Below are positions 1 through 9,379 of a stretch of 64,000 nt of DNA, piece by piece (within the stretch, counting starts at the first letter, position 1; every line of letters starts with the position of its first letter). The translations under genes were made by a program, and so were the position numbers. The notes under the pieces are model-generated. The model was not told the DNA's origin, searched no databases, and saw nothing but the letters and a program-made list of their open reading frames with translations. Source of the DNA: Entamoeba invadens IP1 (lineage: Eukaryota; Evosea; Mastigamoebida; Endamoebidae); contig NW_004191750.1 in assembly GCF_000330505.1 (NCBI RefSeq), forward strand, positions 130,933 through 194,932. Direction: 5' to 3'.

Positions 1-754
1 TATTATTATCATTTATTCATTGGTGTTTAATCGCTTTAATATTAATAAACAGTTATTGATCAATAATATATTAAATCAAATTACATTACATATAATAATT
101 TGACAATTGATAAAAATATAAATCGTGTTTTATAACCCAAAAATTCAAAAACATTATTTTTTTAAATTGTTTTTAATTATTTTGTCTTGGCTTTATTTGG
201 AGAACTCTGTTTACAACCGTCCAGCACAAAATCGCTTGTTATAGACTTTTTGTATTTAGATGATTTTGGAATGTCTTTACTATATAGTATTTTTATTTCA
301 ATAAATATCGGGAACTCAAGCGAAAATATGTTCAAGCTAAAAACCCAGTTCTGGCCTGTAAAAAACCAATTTTTTGAAGTGAAGAATAACCATATTTTGT
401 TCTTGAATTGATTATTACTTGAAAATGTATCAATTATGAATTTATCGAAAACCAATTTGTATAATACATACAATCATTTATGGTGGGACTGTTTCGGCGT
501 TCCCAACTTGTTATACAATCAACCCGTAAACACACTTAATTATTATCTTAATACAATATGAATGATCGACAATTGTTCATTTTCACCGTGTTATAACCAA
601 ATGTTTCTGCTTCTAATTTCATCGACAAAAAAATTAAAAGCGTGTACACGCGTGGCATAAAAACAAGAAAACCCCATTTTGACAAGTAACTTTTCAGTCG
701 CCATATGGAAGGGTATGTGTCCGTTATCACGGGGTGTTTTTGTAGTTAAATTAG
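1..754. other. AT-rich stretch without a supported gene
   Basis: No open frame here has a convincing start, composition or family signature. A 98-codon minus-strand frame near 177-473 is Phe/Ile/Lys rich, as random AT-rich DNA would give. Confidence 0.5.
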
Positions 755-1372
755 ATTAATAAAAAGCTTTTTGATGTGGCGGAATCCTTTGCAATAATAC
801 GGGCAGTTCCTACATATTTCGGTTTCCTTCAATATATTTTTGATTATTTTTGTCCAAAGAACGAGCCTTATAAATACGATGTGCCCACTTCATTTTCTTT
901 GAATAATTTCCATAACTTTTGAACTGAAATATTAGGACATTTACAAACAATACTATTTTAGTGGCAAATTCGATTGAAAAACACACAAGAGCGACTCAAA
1001 AATGCCCAAATTAAAAAACTTTTCGAAAAAGAATACACAACTCCCCAAAGACTGCACCTCCTCTCAAAAGAATTATACTGATACTATTCCTTAAAAGAAC
1101 AAAGAGAGGGATATGAAAAATATTGCGTTTTTTATCTGGCCACTTTACTTTAAAAGGTGACCATTCAGAGCATTTTGAATTAAGTTATTATGTATTAGCG
1201 AATATACTAGACCCGACTTTTAAAAGCCAAATGGAACCAAAAGGTGAGGGTTGAAGAAAAGAATTGTTTGAAATGGATTGCCAATGTGTGTCGAGTCGGG
1301 ACATTAAGAAACATCAAACTATTAAACCTTGCAAAAAATCAAAAGAACGCAAAAACACCGTTCCCTTATAAA
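755..1372 (+). pseudogene. Decayed coding remnant upstream of the Myb gene
   Basis: One plus-strand frame reads as protein-like from about 755 to 1150 (pieces such as LFDVAESFAIIRAVPTYFGF and KLFEKEYTTPQRLHLLSKEL). It is broken by in-frame TGA, TAG, TGA and TAA codons. After frame shifts, protein-like stretches continue with ELSYYVLANILDPTFKSQ and KELFEMDCQCVSSRDIKKHQ up to a stop at about 1372. No GTTTGT donor with a usable acceptor removes the stops, so decay is more likely than splicing. The piece ILDPTFK faintly resembles a motif of hAT transposases (LDPRFK), but that is too little for a family call. I do not recognise the ancestral protein. Confidence 0.4.
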
Positions 1373-1373
1373 A
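1367..1373 (+). promoter_or_regulatory. TATA-like box of the first Myb gene
   Basis: TATAAAA lies 34 bases upstream of the Myb start codon, the spacing repeated at other genes in this window. It sits at the tail of the decayed coding remnant. Confidence 0.45.
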
Positions 1374-1406
1374 CGATGAAACTGAAAAGTTATAAAGCAA
1401 GCATTC

Positions 1407-1853
1407 ATGGAGTCGCAAATGCAAATCGACACCCACCAATTCACCAACTTTGGCGCGTGGTCGTCTGTTGAGGACGACCAACTCCTCCGCGCCGTCGAAA
1501 AGTTTGGGCAGAAGAATTGGAAGAAGATCGAGATCTTCGTAGTCGGGCGGAATCGAAAGCAGTGCAGAGAGCGGTACTTCAACTCGCTGATGTTCAGAAA
1601 ACAAAACAATCGACCGTGGATGAAGCAAGAAGATGATGTTATTATGCAAATGTTACGTACGGTTGGTAATAAGTGGACGTTAATAAGTAAACAACTCGAA
1701 GGTCGGAGTGGTAACGATGTGAAAAACCGGTACTTCGGAAGTTTAAAGCGAAAGATGTTCACAAAGCCAAAAAATGACGTTGAAGATTCTTCTGAGTCAA
1801 TTTGCCTCACCGCATTCACTCCCGTCGATCCCGCACTTTTCTCTGTAATTTAA
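1407..1853 (+). CDS. R2R3 Myb-like DNA-binding protein
   Basis: This 148-residue protein is almost entirely two Myb/SANT repeats. The first starts at AWSSVEDDQLLRAV (about residue 18) and ends in the recognition helix RNRKQCRERYFN. The second starts at PWMKQEDDVIMQML and ends with GNDVKNRYFGSL. Family members are sequence-specific nuclear transcription factors. The acidic linker is followed by a C-terminal motif, CLTAFTPVDPALFSVI, that recurs in the Myb protein at 58862-59314. The ATG at 1407 follows a TATA-like box at 1367 and leaves only a few residues before the first repeat. The two-repeat assignment is secure; its targets are unknown. Confidence 0.9.
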   Translation: MESQMQIDTHQFTNFGAWSSVEDDQLLRAVEKFGQKNWKKIEIFVVGRNRKQCRERYFNSLMFRKQNNRPWMKQEDDVIMQMLRTVGNKWTLISKQLEGRSGNDVKNRYFGSLKRKMFTKPKNDVEDSSESICLTAFTPVDPALFSVI

Positions 1854-2410
1854 TTTGTTTCATTTCTTTGCTAAACTTGTTATTTCCTTTTCTCTTCATT
1901 CTTACACATCAAAACACTTTTAGTTTTTAGAACAATTATCATCATTAAAACAAAAAAGTGTTGTTGCTGTACTCTACTTTTAGTTCCATTCTGAATAGAA
2001 AGCATTTCTATTCTGTGGTAATAACGGGTAACATTATTTATATCATTAACAACTTTTTTTAACTGCAGTTGGTATTTTTATCAACAGTACATAAGATTTA
2101 TTATAATTGTTTTATAATATCTTAGTCGTTCGTAACTTTTTTAATAACTACTTGAAATTATTAATAAAGCAAAAGTTTTTTTTGAGTATTAATTAAACTA
2201 GTATTATAGTTTGATAAAACCATTTTTATAATTTGTTTGGTTTCGAAAATTATTCTTTCCCAATTACTTCACAAAGTTAACACACTAAAAGCGTGTATTA
2301 TTATTAAAAAAAAATGTCATTTCTGGGCTTGATTTGCCTTTTTATAAAATTGGACAATTATTATTGAGTATAATATATTTAATTAATAGTAATTTAATTA
2401 TAATAATAAT
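1854..2410. other. Intergenic AT-rich DNA
   Basis: It holds the Myb 3' flank and the lead-in to the pentanucleotide array. I see no gene. Confidence 0.5.
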
Positions 2411-2610
2411 ATATTATATTATATTATATTATATTATATTATATTATATTATATTATATTATATTATATTATATTATATTATATTATATTATATTATATT
2501 ATATTATATTATATTATATTATATTATATTATATTATATTATATTATATTATATTATATTATATTATATTATATTATATTATATTATATTATATTATATT
2601 ATATTATATT
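2411..2610. repeat. Perfect (ATATT)40 microsatellite
   Basis: Forty uninterrupted copies of the pentanucleotide ATATT fill exactly 200 bases, flanked by imperfect AT-rich sequence. A 112-codon open frame across it (a repeating Tyr-Tyr-Ile-Ile-Leu pattern) is an artefact of the array. The length may be an assembly estimate. Confidence 0.97.
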
Positions 2611-2767
2611 ATAATAGTTTATATAATATTATTAAACTCTATATTAAAATAAAACTATTGACATTGGTTTAATTGAATATACAATACAAGTATAGTATAT
2701 TTATTATAACAAATAATAAATATCATTATTTTAACTATTAATAACATTTAATTAGAATATATAATAA

Positions 2768-3805
2768 TTACATTTCCGTATCAAACTTCTTTTGTAAAAA
2801 GAAGGCAAGCACCCCATTAAAGACTGATATCACATGCGGCCACCCAAACACGATTCCGAGGTGTTTGTCAGTGACATGGAAAGCGAAAAGAAAAAGACCG
2901 TTAACCGCCATACTATCGAAGAAGCAGTCTCGACAATAGAAGTGCAAGAGATCCTTTAAGAATACTGCTATATACGCAATCAACACTCCATAAATCACTT
3001 GTTTCAACGTGTGATTACCATTCTCGTACATATCATTTGTTGTAAATATAACACACAACATGAATAAGAGTAACAGATGATACATAACAAAGTGATATCG
3101 ACACCGCAGACCAAACACCATTCTCTCACAACACTTTGAAAACCTCGACGAGAACGGTCCAACAGCCTGATAGAAGACTGAAAAGGGTGACGGTGGATAT
3201 TCCAGCCCTTGCAGATAGTAATTGACGTAATACCCATTAATTTCCGTTTGACTGTTAATCGCGTTGATCGCACTCTTATTCTCACATACAAACATTTTCG
3301 AGGCGTCGAACGTCTGGTGATCCGACGAGGCGAGTATATTAGAAAACGTGAGAAAGTAGAATGTCGATGCAAACGAGAACGACGAGACTGATTTGAACGA
3401 CGCGTGATATGCAGATGTCGTCGAGTCGAGTAGCACATACGACAATGACTTAATGACGATCTTCATGAACGAGTAAAAGATATATGACGTCATTAAGAGG
3501 TGCAATTTAGGCAAAGAGATAGAGATCTTAGTGTGTGTTGGCCATATGACTGAGAGTATAGAAATGAGTATCCCGGTGACTATCGTAATAGTCTGTGGAT
3601 CCATTGGCGGTTTGTTAGTTAATGAGTACTTTTGTCGCGCGACAAAAGTGGAATACTCCCCCATTGTTTTCGACACCACAAGTGTTATTGCGTAATACGC
3701 CAAAAACAGAAGTGGTAAATTGGAAAGGACAAAACACGTCAAATATCGAAAGATCGGAATCCCGTGCGTGTGTCGCCTCTCAATACTTTTTAAATACTCC
3801 TCCAT
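2768..3805 (-). CDS. Polytopic membrane protein of unknown function
   Basis: The 345-residue protein starts at a clear ATG and has roughly seven or eight hydrophobic segments. One is near residues 20-45, several fall between 70 and 160, and three or four lie in the last 120 residues. A Cys- and Asn-containing hydrophilic loop sits around 165-215. I see no PAP2, transporter or glycosyltransferase signature. Charged and His residues close to the last helices (FYCRDCFFD, FHVTDKHLG) could form a membrane active site, but this is speculation. The next gene in the same orientation is the PH protein upstream, about 130 bases away. An exact 22-base palindrome lies inside this coding region at 3628-3649. 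Confidence 0.7.
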   Translation of the reverse strand: MEEYLKSIERRHTHGIPIFRYLTCFVLSNLPLLFLAYYAITLVVSKTMGEYSTFVARQKYSLTNKPPMDPQTITIVTGILISILSVIWPTHTKISISLPKLHLLMTSYIFYSFMKIVIKSLSYVLLDSTTSAYHASFKSVSSFSFASTFYFLTFSNILASSDHQTFDASKMFVCENKSAINAINSQTEINGYYVNYYLQGLEYPPSPFSVFYQAVGPFSSRFSKCCERMVFGLRCRYHFVMYHLLLLFMLCVIFTTNDMYENGNHTLKQVIYGVLIAYIAVFLKDLLHFYCRDCFFDSMAVNGLFLFAFHVTDKHLGIVFGWPHVISVFNGVLAFFLQKKFDTEM

Positions 3806-3937
3806 CCTGTCTTACTCTTTTTGATAGTTTCAAGTTTTTAGTTTGAAATAAGTTAAAAGTACTAGTAGTGTTATTCGAGAAAAGAAAAACAAAAGAGGTG
3901 TTGAATTACAATAAGCGATGAAATTCTTTCATAGAAA

Positions 3938-5140
3938 TCACTGCAGACTTTCAATTTTGGCTTTGTAGTTGTCAACCCCAACACCCCACAGCAACCGCCC
4001 TATTTTAAAAAATTCGGCTTTTTGACAATCACTCCACGCTTTAATAAATCGTTTGATAAAGAGAAGGGCATGATCTGGCATTTCGACCCACGGTGTTTCG
4101 AAGAGTGGGAATGAGTCTTGTTCTTTTGTGTAGACGAAAAGAAGTGAAACAAATGAAGCGACCAGTTCTGGTCCCCAGCCCTCCATCATCCCGCCAACAA
4201 ACGCAAGAAAGATCTCTTCGTCTGTTCTCATCTTCCACGTCTCCATTGCGTCGAATATAGTTCGAATGACTTCTGAAGGGCCGATTGAGTATTCAGCAAT
4301 GATTGTCTTGTAAATGTCAGCAAGTCGCTCACCTGCTGCTTTTGTCTTTCCAAACACAAACATCAATTCGTCTTGATCATTTTCTCTCTCAGCACCATAA
4401 GCTCCAAGAACTGCCCGTTGTACACCACCAAAGCATAAATTCAAATCACTCAACACTTTGTCTGCTTTCCCTTCCCCTGTTTTCATCAGAGACATTCTTC
4501 TCTTATTTGCTCGATGATCAACGCGGACGTAATTGCGACAGAAATTGGAATAGAAATATCTTCCAATTTGCTTGTTGTCCCAATCTCTCAGCACTTCAGA
4601 CAAGATCGAATACAAATATCTTTCCATTGTATCATCCCCTACATTCTTGATCAATTTTGTGAGCGACGATGGCGGCACTTTGTCGTCATTTTCTTCTCGA
4701 ATTCGTGCTATTTCAGACATCACATCAGATGGTATCCCTTTTGTTGGCGCCACTCGTTTCTCATCATCTTTGCCTTGATCTTCTATCTTTTTAAGTGTTC
4801 GTATTTGGTTGTTGATTGCATCTACCCATGACGCCCCAATGTCTGGAGTCTCAGCTATTATGTACTGGTCTCTATGAACACTTGTAACTACTATATTCAA
4901 AAACGTCTGATCTAACAGCTTTGCTTGTGACTTCGAGTTGAGCTCAATCATCCCCTTCGGCGTAGAGTCCGGCTGTGATGACGGAAAGTAGAAGATAAAG
5001 TTGTTCTTAATCACAAAATAGCGCCGCTTCCATGTGTGTGCCTTAAACCCACGTTTTTTCAGCCATCCCTCGCGTACACCAGGTTGGATCGTTTTCAGTT
5101 GGACGTTTTTGTACGCAGGGAAATTTGGATGGTTACTCAT
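3938..5140 (-). CDS. PH-domain protein with a shared C-terminal helical domain (paralogue 1)
   Basis: Residues about 20-115 form a pleckstrin-homology domain: REGWLKKRGFKAHTWKRRYF, then a strand ending in the hydrophobic FIFYF, a PKGMIEL strand, and a C-terminal helix containing W (ASWVDAINNQI). PH domains bind phosphoinositides or proteins at membranes. A charged linker follows. The last 230 residues form a helical region (MERYLYSILSEVL onward) that aligns with the protein at 26075-27343 and matches no family I recognise. It is 400 residues and intronless, while the paralogue has an intron near its 3' end. The ATG at 5140 starts MSNHPNFP, matching MSDHPNFA of the paralogue, which fixes the start. 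Confidence 0.9.
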   Translation of the reverse strand: MSNHPNFPAYKNVQLKTIQPGVREGWLKKRGFKAHTWKRRYFVIKNNFIFYFPSSQPDSTPKGMIELNSKSQAKLLDQTFLNIVVTSVHRDQYIIAETPDIGASWVDAINNQIRTLKKIEDQGKDDEKRVAPTKGIPSDVMSEIARIREENDDKVPPSSLTKLIKNVGDDTMERYLYSILSEVLRDWDNKQIGRYFYSNFCRNYVRVDHRANKRRMSLMKTGEGKADKVLSDLNLCFGGVQRAVLGAYGAERENDQDELMFVFGKTKAAGERLADIYKTIIAEYSIGPSEVIRTIFDAMETWKMRTDEEIFLAFVGGMMEGWGPELVASFVSLLFVYTKEQDSFPLFETPWVEMPDHALLFIKRFIKAWSDCQKAEFFKIGRLLWGVGVDNYKAKIESLQ

Positions 5141-6528
5141 GTCTTTCTGATTTTGAGTTGGTCAAGTTCATCTCTGTAAGAAACTAAGGAAGCATCGTTT
5201 AATAAAAGATTTTTAATATCGGATCAAAATTATATATTATTGATTTATTTACTATTAATGTACTATACATTATTTTTATTTATTCGTTTTTTGAAGATAT
5301 TTTTCAATTGTCGAAATTAACAATTTATTTAATAATTAATTATAAATTATTTAAACAATTTATTTCTTTCAAAACTGTTTATTTTTATTTTTTTTATTAT
5401 TCATTTGGGTTTATATTAGAGTGTAATTGTTTTGTCTGTATAAAATCAAAACAAATTTCAATTTTAAATCTTATATATTTTTTTATTTGGTTAATAATTA
5501 AAGACCACCAGAAAATAGTCGTACACATAGTTTTATTGTATTTTCCTGTATAATTTCGGGGTTTTATTTTTTTAAAACCCAATTTTTTTCCTGATTGTAC
5601 AGTCAATTTTTATGTGTGATAATATATTCCCGAATTTTTAGTTTGTTTAAGACTTAAATCACCAGTGTAAGAAAATTATCTGTTCTTCTTTTCTGAAATT
5701 AAATTATAATTTGTTTTTAATTAATAAAAAAACGATTATTTTATTAGAATAAATATATAATAATTATTTCGTAAAAGTTATTTGGTTTACCAGTAAATTT
5801 TTTATTGTTAGCTATTAATTTACAATTAATTAGTATTTGATATTAAATTCAATAAATACTATACAAAATTATTCATTTCAATTAATTTCAACATAAAACA
5901 ATTGTTAATTAGAGCTTTTATTTATTATTATAGTTTATTAAAAATAAATGATATATTATTTACTAATTTGTTATTATCAAAAGTTCAAATTAAAAACTAA
6001 TAAAAATATGTTTTTTAACAATAAAAGTATAACACGCAACATAAAAATAGAGTAAAACATTCTTGAAATTGGGAACTGAGTAATAAACTATTCAAACTTT
6101 GAATCAAAGTTAAACGATAATTGATACAATTTTTTTATTTCTTTATTTTAACAATAAAAATAACATAAAGAGTCAGTCTTTAAATGTTATATAATGGACA
6201 AAATATAGCTTTTATTTTATGTAAACATCGGGCATTAGGTAAACCATGAAAAAACATAAAACAATTGGATGGTATTTTTTGGAAGGCTTTCCGAAATATT
6301 CCATTTTTATTGTTTAAAATACACCAGATAACTTTAAAAGACACACTGTATTAGCCAAAAACAACTTTTTTTCAAAAGGAAATTGGGGTTTTTTAAAAAA
6401 TATAATGGATTGTCATAGATTTAAATAATATCAAACATTTAATTATATGACCGATATAAACACCTGATAATCATTTTTAATTACACACTTTTTGAATGAC
6501 CAAAAACTTAAAATAAAGATATTTGAAT
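5141..6528. other. Gene-free AT-rich spacer
   Basis: About 1.4 kb with very low GC separates the PH gene from the EF-hand pair. Open frames are short and of random composition. I found no tRNA, repeat array or terminal inverted repeat. Confidence 0.5.
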
Positions 6529-9021
6529 ATGGCCCGGGAGTGCTTTATCAACGAATTTGAACAGAAACGAGACAAAGACACGAAAAAGCCTGTCTTGAAC
6601 ACGATGATGGCATTTAGCACATTCTTTTCTATATTTAAAACAACAAATGAGAAGACAAAGAATTGTGGATATATTCTATTTGATATGGTTTCTGAAAGTG
6701 GTAATATTTCTCGACCAACTTTTGTTTCTTTATTTCAACACGCTGATATGATATACTACAAAACTGAAGATGTCACACCACAGATGATATTTACAGTAGC
6801 TTATCTGACTCTAGACACTCAAGGTGGCATACCCAAAAAAGATTTATTAGACATCATTAAGAAGATCAAATCCAATGAGAACTCGTCGAAGATCCCATTA
6901 CTGAAAGAAGCTATTTCCACACAAACTGCCACAACTAAAATTGTTGATTTAGATATGTTCTTGTCTATATTTAACACGGCGTTTAATATTAATGGCTCTT
7001 CATCGACGTTTTTAAAGAAGATAGAGTATATAAACATTGCAAAGACGTTCCACGAGACGGTTGGATATAAAGATTCAAAGAAGTTGTATTTCAATGCCGC
7101 ATGTGAGATGCTTGGAAAGGTATACCCAATAAGTAAAGAGTGTCGCACGTATTTATCTGATCTCATAGAAGTTGTTAAAGAGAAGGAGAACATCACTGTG
7201 TCCAATATAATAACTATTTCTCAACAAATTGAGTATTATCGGACTAAAATGGGTGAAATCACACCAGAGACTTTTTTAGTTGGGGTGTTTAGAGTGATAG
7301 ACAAGAACTGTGATGGTACTTTAGATAAGACTGAAATTACAAAATACATCAAAGACGTGACTCCTAAAAAGTGTGAGCCACGAGAAGAGTTGGTTACGAT
7401 GAAAGAGGCTGTGCAAGAAGGTCCACTCAATTTAGAACAGTTCTTGTTGCTCTCTGGAACACTTAAGAGTGTTGTCGCAATGATCAAAGCCAAATTGAAC
7501 CACAAAAAGAAACCAAAGAAGAACGCAGAGGAAGAAAAGAAGTTCAAAGATGACATCGAACAAGAGAAGATGGAAATGGAGATAAAATTGAAGTTGAAGG
7601 AAGAGCGTGAGGCTAATGGGGAAGACACTGGTGACGAGGAAGAAGATGCCAAAACCATCAAACGAATGGCCGAAGAAGAAATAAAGAAAAAGACTGGACA
7701 CACTCCACGTGTGATGAAAACAGTGAATGAAATCAGTAAAGCCGACTCCCCTGTAACTGCAGTGATTCAACCAGTTGAGACCAAACCCGAAATGAAATCA
7801 ATTAACAAACCTTCAAATAAAGTCGAAACAAATTCTTTGGAACGAAGTCAATTGTTCCAAAGCCAAGTACGAACTCCACAGAAGCCAAATTCGACGAAGA
7901 ACACGCGATCCAAATTAGGAGAGAGTCGGGGTGGGCAAGCAAAGGCCAAAGCCGCATCAATTAAAGGGAGTTCAGTTGATGTGAAAGATCGGCACATCAA
8001 TAAAAGTTCTCCTATAGTGAGTTTGCAAGAATTTGAAGATACTATAGACACTTCATTTAAAAGTCTTGACGAATATGAGAGGGGGATATTCACTATGTGT
8101 TATGCAGTTGGTAATATCGATTTGGGCGAAGGGATAACACGAGAAATGAATGACTACATCATCACCACGTTATCTGCAAACGCCTTTTATAAGACAGTAA
8201 AAGAAATTGATGACACATATCCTTTAGTTTATAAGATGTTAACGCATATGGGGAAGAAAGGAGTCAATGCAGCTGATTTGTATCAATTAGTTGATATCTT
8301 AGGACTTGTGTACCACGAAAATGTCGACTCAAGTTCTGAAGATAGAAAAGTGAATGGAGACGATGACCAACTTGATTATATCTACGAAACATATACAGAA
8401 GAACACGCAGAAGAGACAGTCACTTTTTATGACCACGACAGAGATGGTTATTTAAATGAAGACGAATTTATTAATTCAATATATGACGAATACCCCATCA
8501 TAGAAGATGATGATCCTGAGATCAAAGAAATGAAGTTGAAGAGATACGCATATAAAGTGTTAAGGAGAGAAAATAAGGACAGGACGTTGTTCACTTTTAA
8601 CTCCGACCGTTTCGTCGACTCGATGTTTGGTGTGATGGATGACTGCACAACTCTTGAAAACGACTTAGATGAAAACACATTCATCTTCTTGTTCAAAATT
8701 AAGGCGGAGAATGATGTGATAGAGCCAAATGTCTTTATGGAGCTTGTCGAATTAGTCGCAGACTCAGTCATATACACTAAAGACAAACAAAAAGTGTTTG
8801 CTCCAGAAAAGTTGTTGCAAACGTTGTTCGAGTGGTACGTCCCAAAAGAACAAGTATTGATGCCCATCAGTACTTTCGACTCAATTTTGAATCACTTTGG
8901 AGGGTCTGTTTATGACGAACAATTCAGTAATGTGCTTACAAAAATAGAAAACCCTTCAATGCTGAGTTCAAGAGACTTCACACAAATCATTATGGATGTA
9001 CTCATTGCTGGAACAGATTGA
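6529..9021 (+). CDS. Large EF-hand protein, tandem paralogue 1
   Basis: The 830-residue protein has two textbook EF-hand calcium loops, DKNCDGTLDKTE (about residues 258-269) and DHDRDGYLNEDE (635-646). Both carry acidic residues at positions 1, 3 and 5 (Asn at 3 in the first), Gly at 6 and Glu at 12. Several weaker EF-like helix-loop-helix stretches surround them. A Lys/Glu-rich coiled segment lies at about 325-385, followed by a Ser/Thr/Lys-rich linker to 500. I start at the ATG at 6529 (MARECFINEF) because the neighbouring paralogue starts MARELFISKY. No signal peptide or membrane segment is visible, so a cytosolic calcium sensor or scaffold is likely. The partner is unknown. Confidence 0.88.
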   Translation: MARECFINEFEQKRDKDTKKPVLNTMMAFSTFFSIFKTTNEKTKNCGYILFDMVSESGNISRPTFVSLFQHADMIYYKTEDVTPQMIFTVAYLTLDTQGGIPKKDLLDIIKKIKSNENSSKIPLLKEAISTQTATTKIVDLDMFLSIFNTAFNINGSSSTFLKKIEYINIAKTFHETVGYKDSKKLYFNAACEMLGKVYPISKECRTYLSDLIEVVKEKENITVSNIITISQQIEYYRTKMGEITPETFLVGVFRVIDKNCDGTLDKTEITKYIKDVTPKKCEPREELVTMKEAVQEGPLNLEQFLLLSGTLKSVVAMIKAKLNHKKKPKKNAEEEKKFKDDIEQEKMEMEIKLKLKEEREANGEDTGDEEEDAKTIKRMAEEEIKKKTGHTPRVMKTVNEISKADSPVTAVIQPVETKPEMKSINKPSNKVETNSLERSQLFQSQVRTPQKPNSTKNTRSKLGESRGGQAKAKAASIKGSSVDVKDRHINKSSPIVSLQEFEDTIDTSFKSLDEYERGIFTMCYAVGNIDLGEGITREMNDYIITTLSANAFYKTVKEIDDTYPLVYKMLTHMGKKGVNAADLYQLVDILGLVYHENVDSSSEDRKVNGDDDQLDYIYETYTEEHAEETVTFYDHDRDGYLNEDEFINSIYDEYPIIEDDDPEIKEMKLKRYAYKVLRRENKDRTLFTFNSDRFVDSMFGVMDDCTTLENDLDENTFIFLFKIKAENDVIEPNVFMELVELVADSVIYTKDKQKVFAPEKLLQTLFEWYVPKEQVLMPISTFDSILNHFGGSVYDEQFSNVLTKIENPSMLSSRDFTQIIMDVLIAGTD

Positions 9022-9379
9022 AAAGAAACACACAATCAATATTTAATTGGCTATGTTCTGTTGGACACATTCTATAAATATAATATGGTTTACTATAATT
9101 TATAATACAGGTTTTATAACACGATGTGAGGCTAAATATAGATTATTGGTGTTTTTCATAAATAGATTTGTGTTATTTTTCATTGGTTTATAACGAATTG
9201 TTGAAATGATAAAAGTGATATAAAGGCGAATCTTATTTACGACCAAATCCGATTAAATTTTTGCCGACGAAAAAATCTATTTGATAATTCGATAAATCAA
9301 AGCGATTGGCACATTATACCGGGAGTCAATTGAAACACCATTTTTGAAAATGTGCACTATCAAATAAAATCGTACAAAG
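9022..9379. other. Spacer between the EF-hand paralogues
   Basis: 358 bases of AT-rich DNA hold the terminator of one copy and the promoter of the next. No further feature is seen. Confidence 0.5.

Noticed and set aside
177..473. 98-codon minus-strand frame
   Set aside because: Phe/Ile/Lys-rich composition typical of AT-rich noise, with no domain or promoter.
2334..2672. 112-codon open frame of repeating Tyr/Ile/Leu
   Set aside because: It is the translation of the ATATT array and flanks, not a protein.
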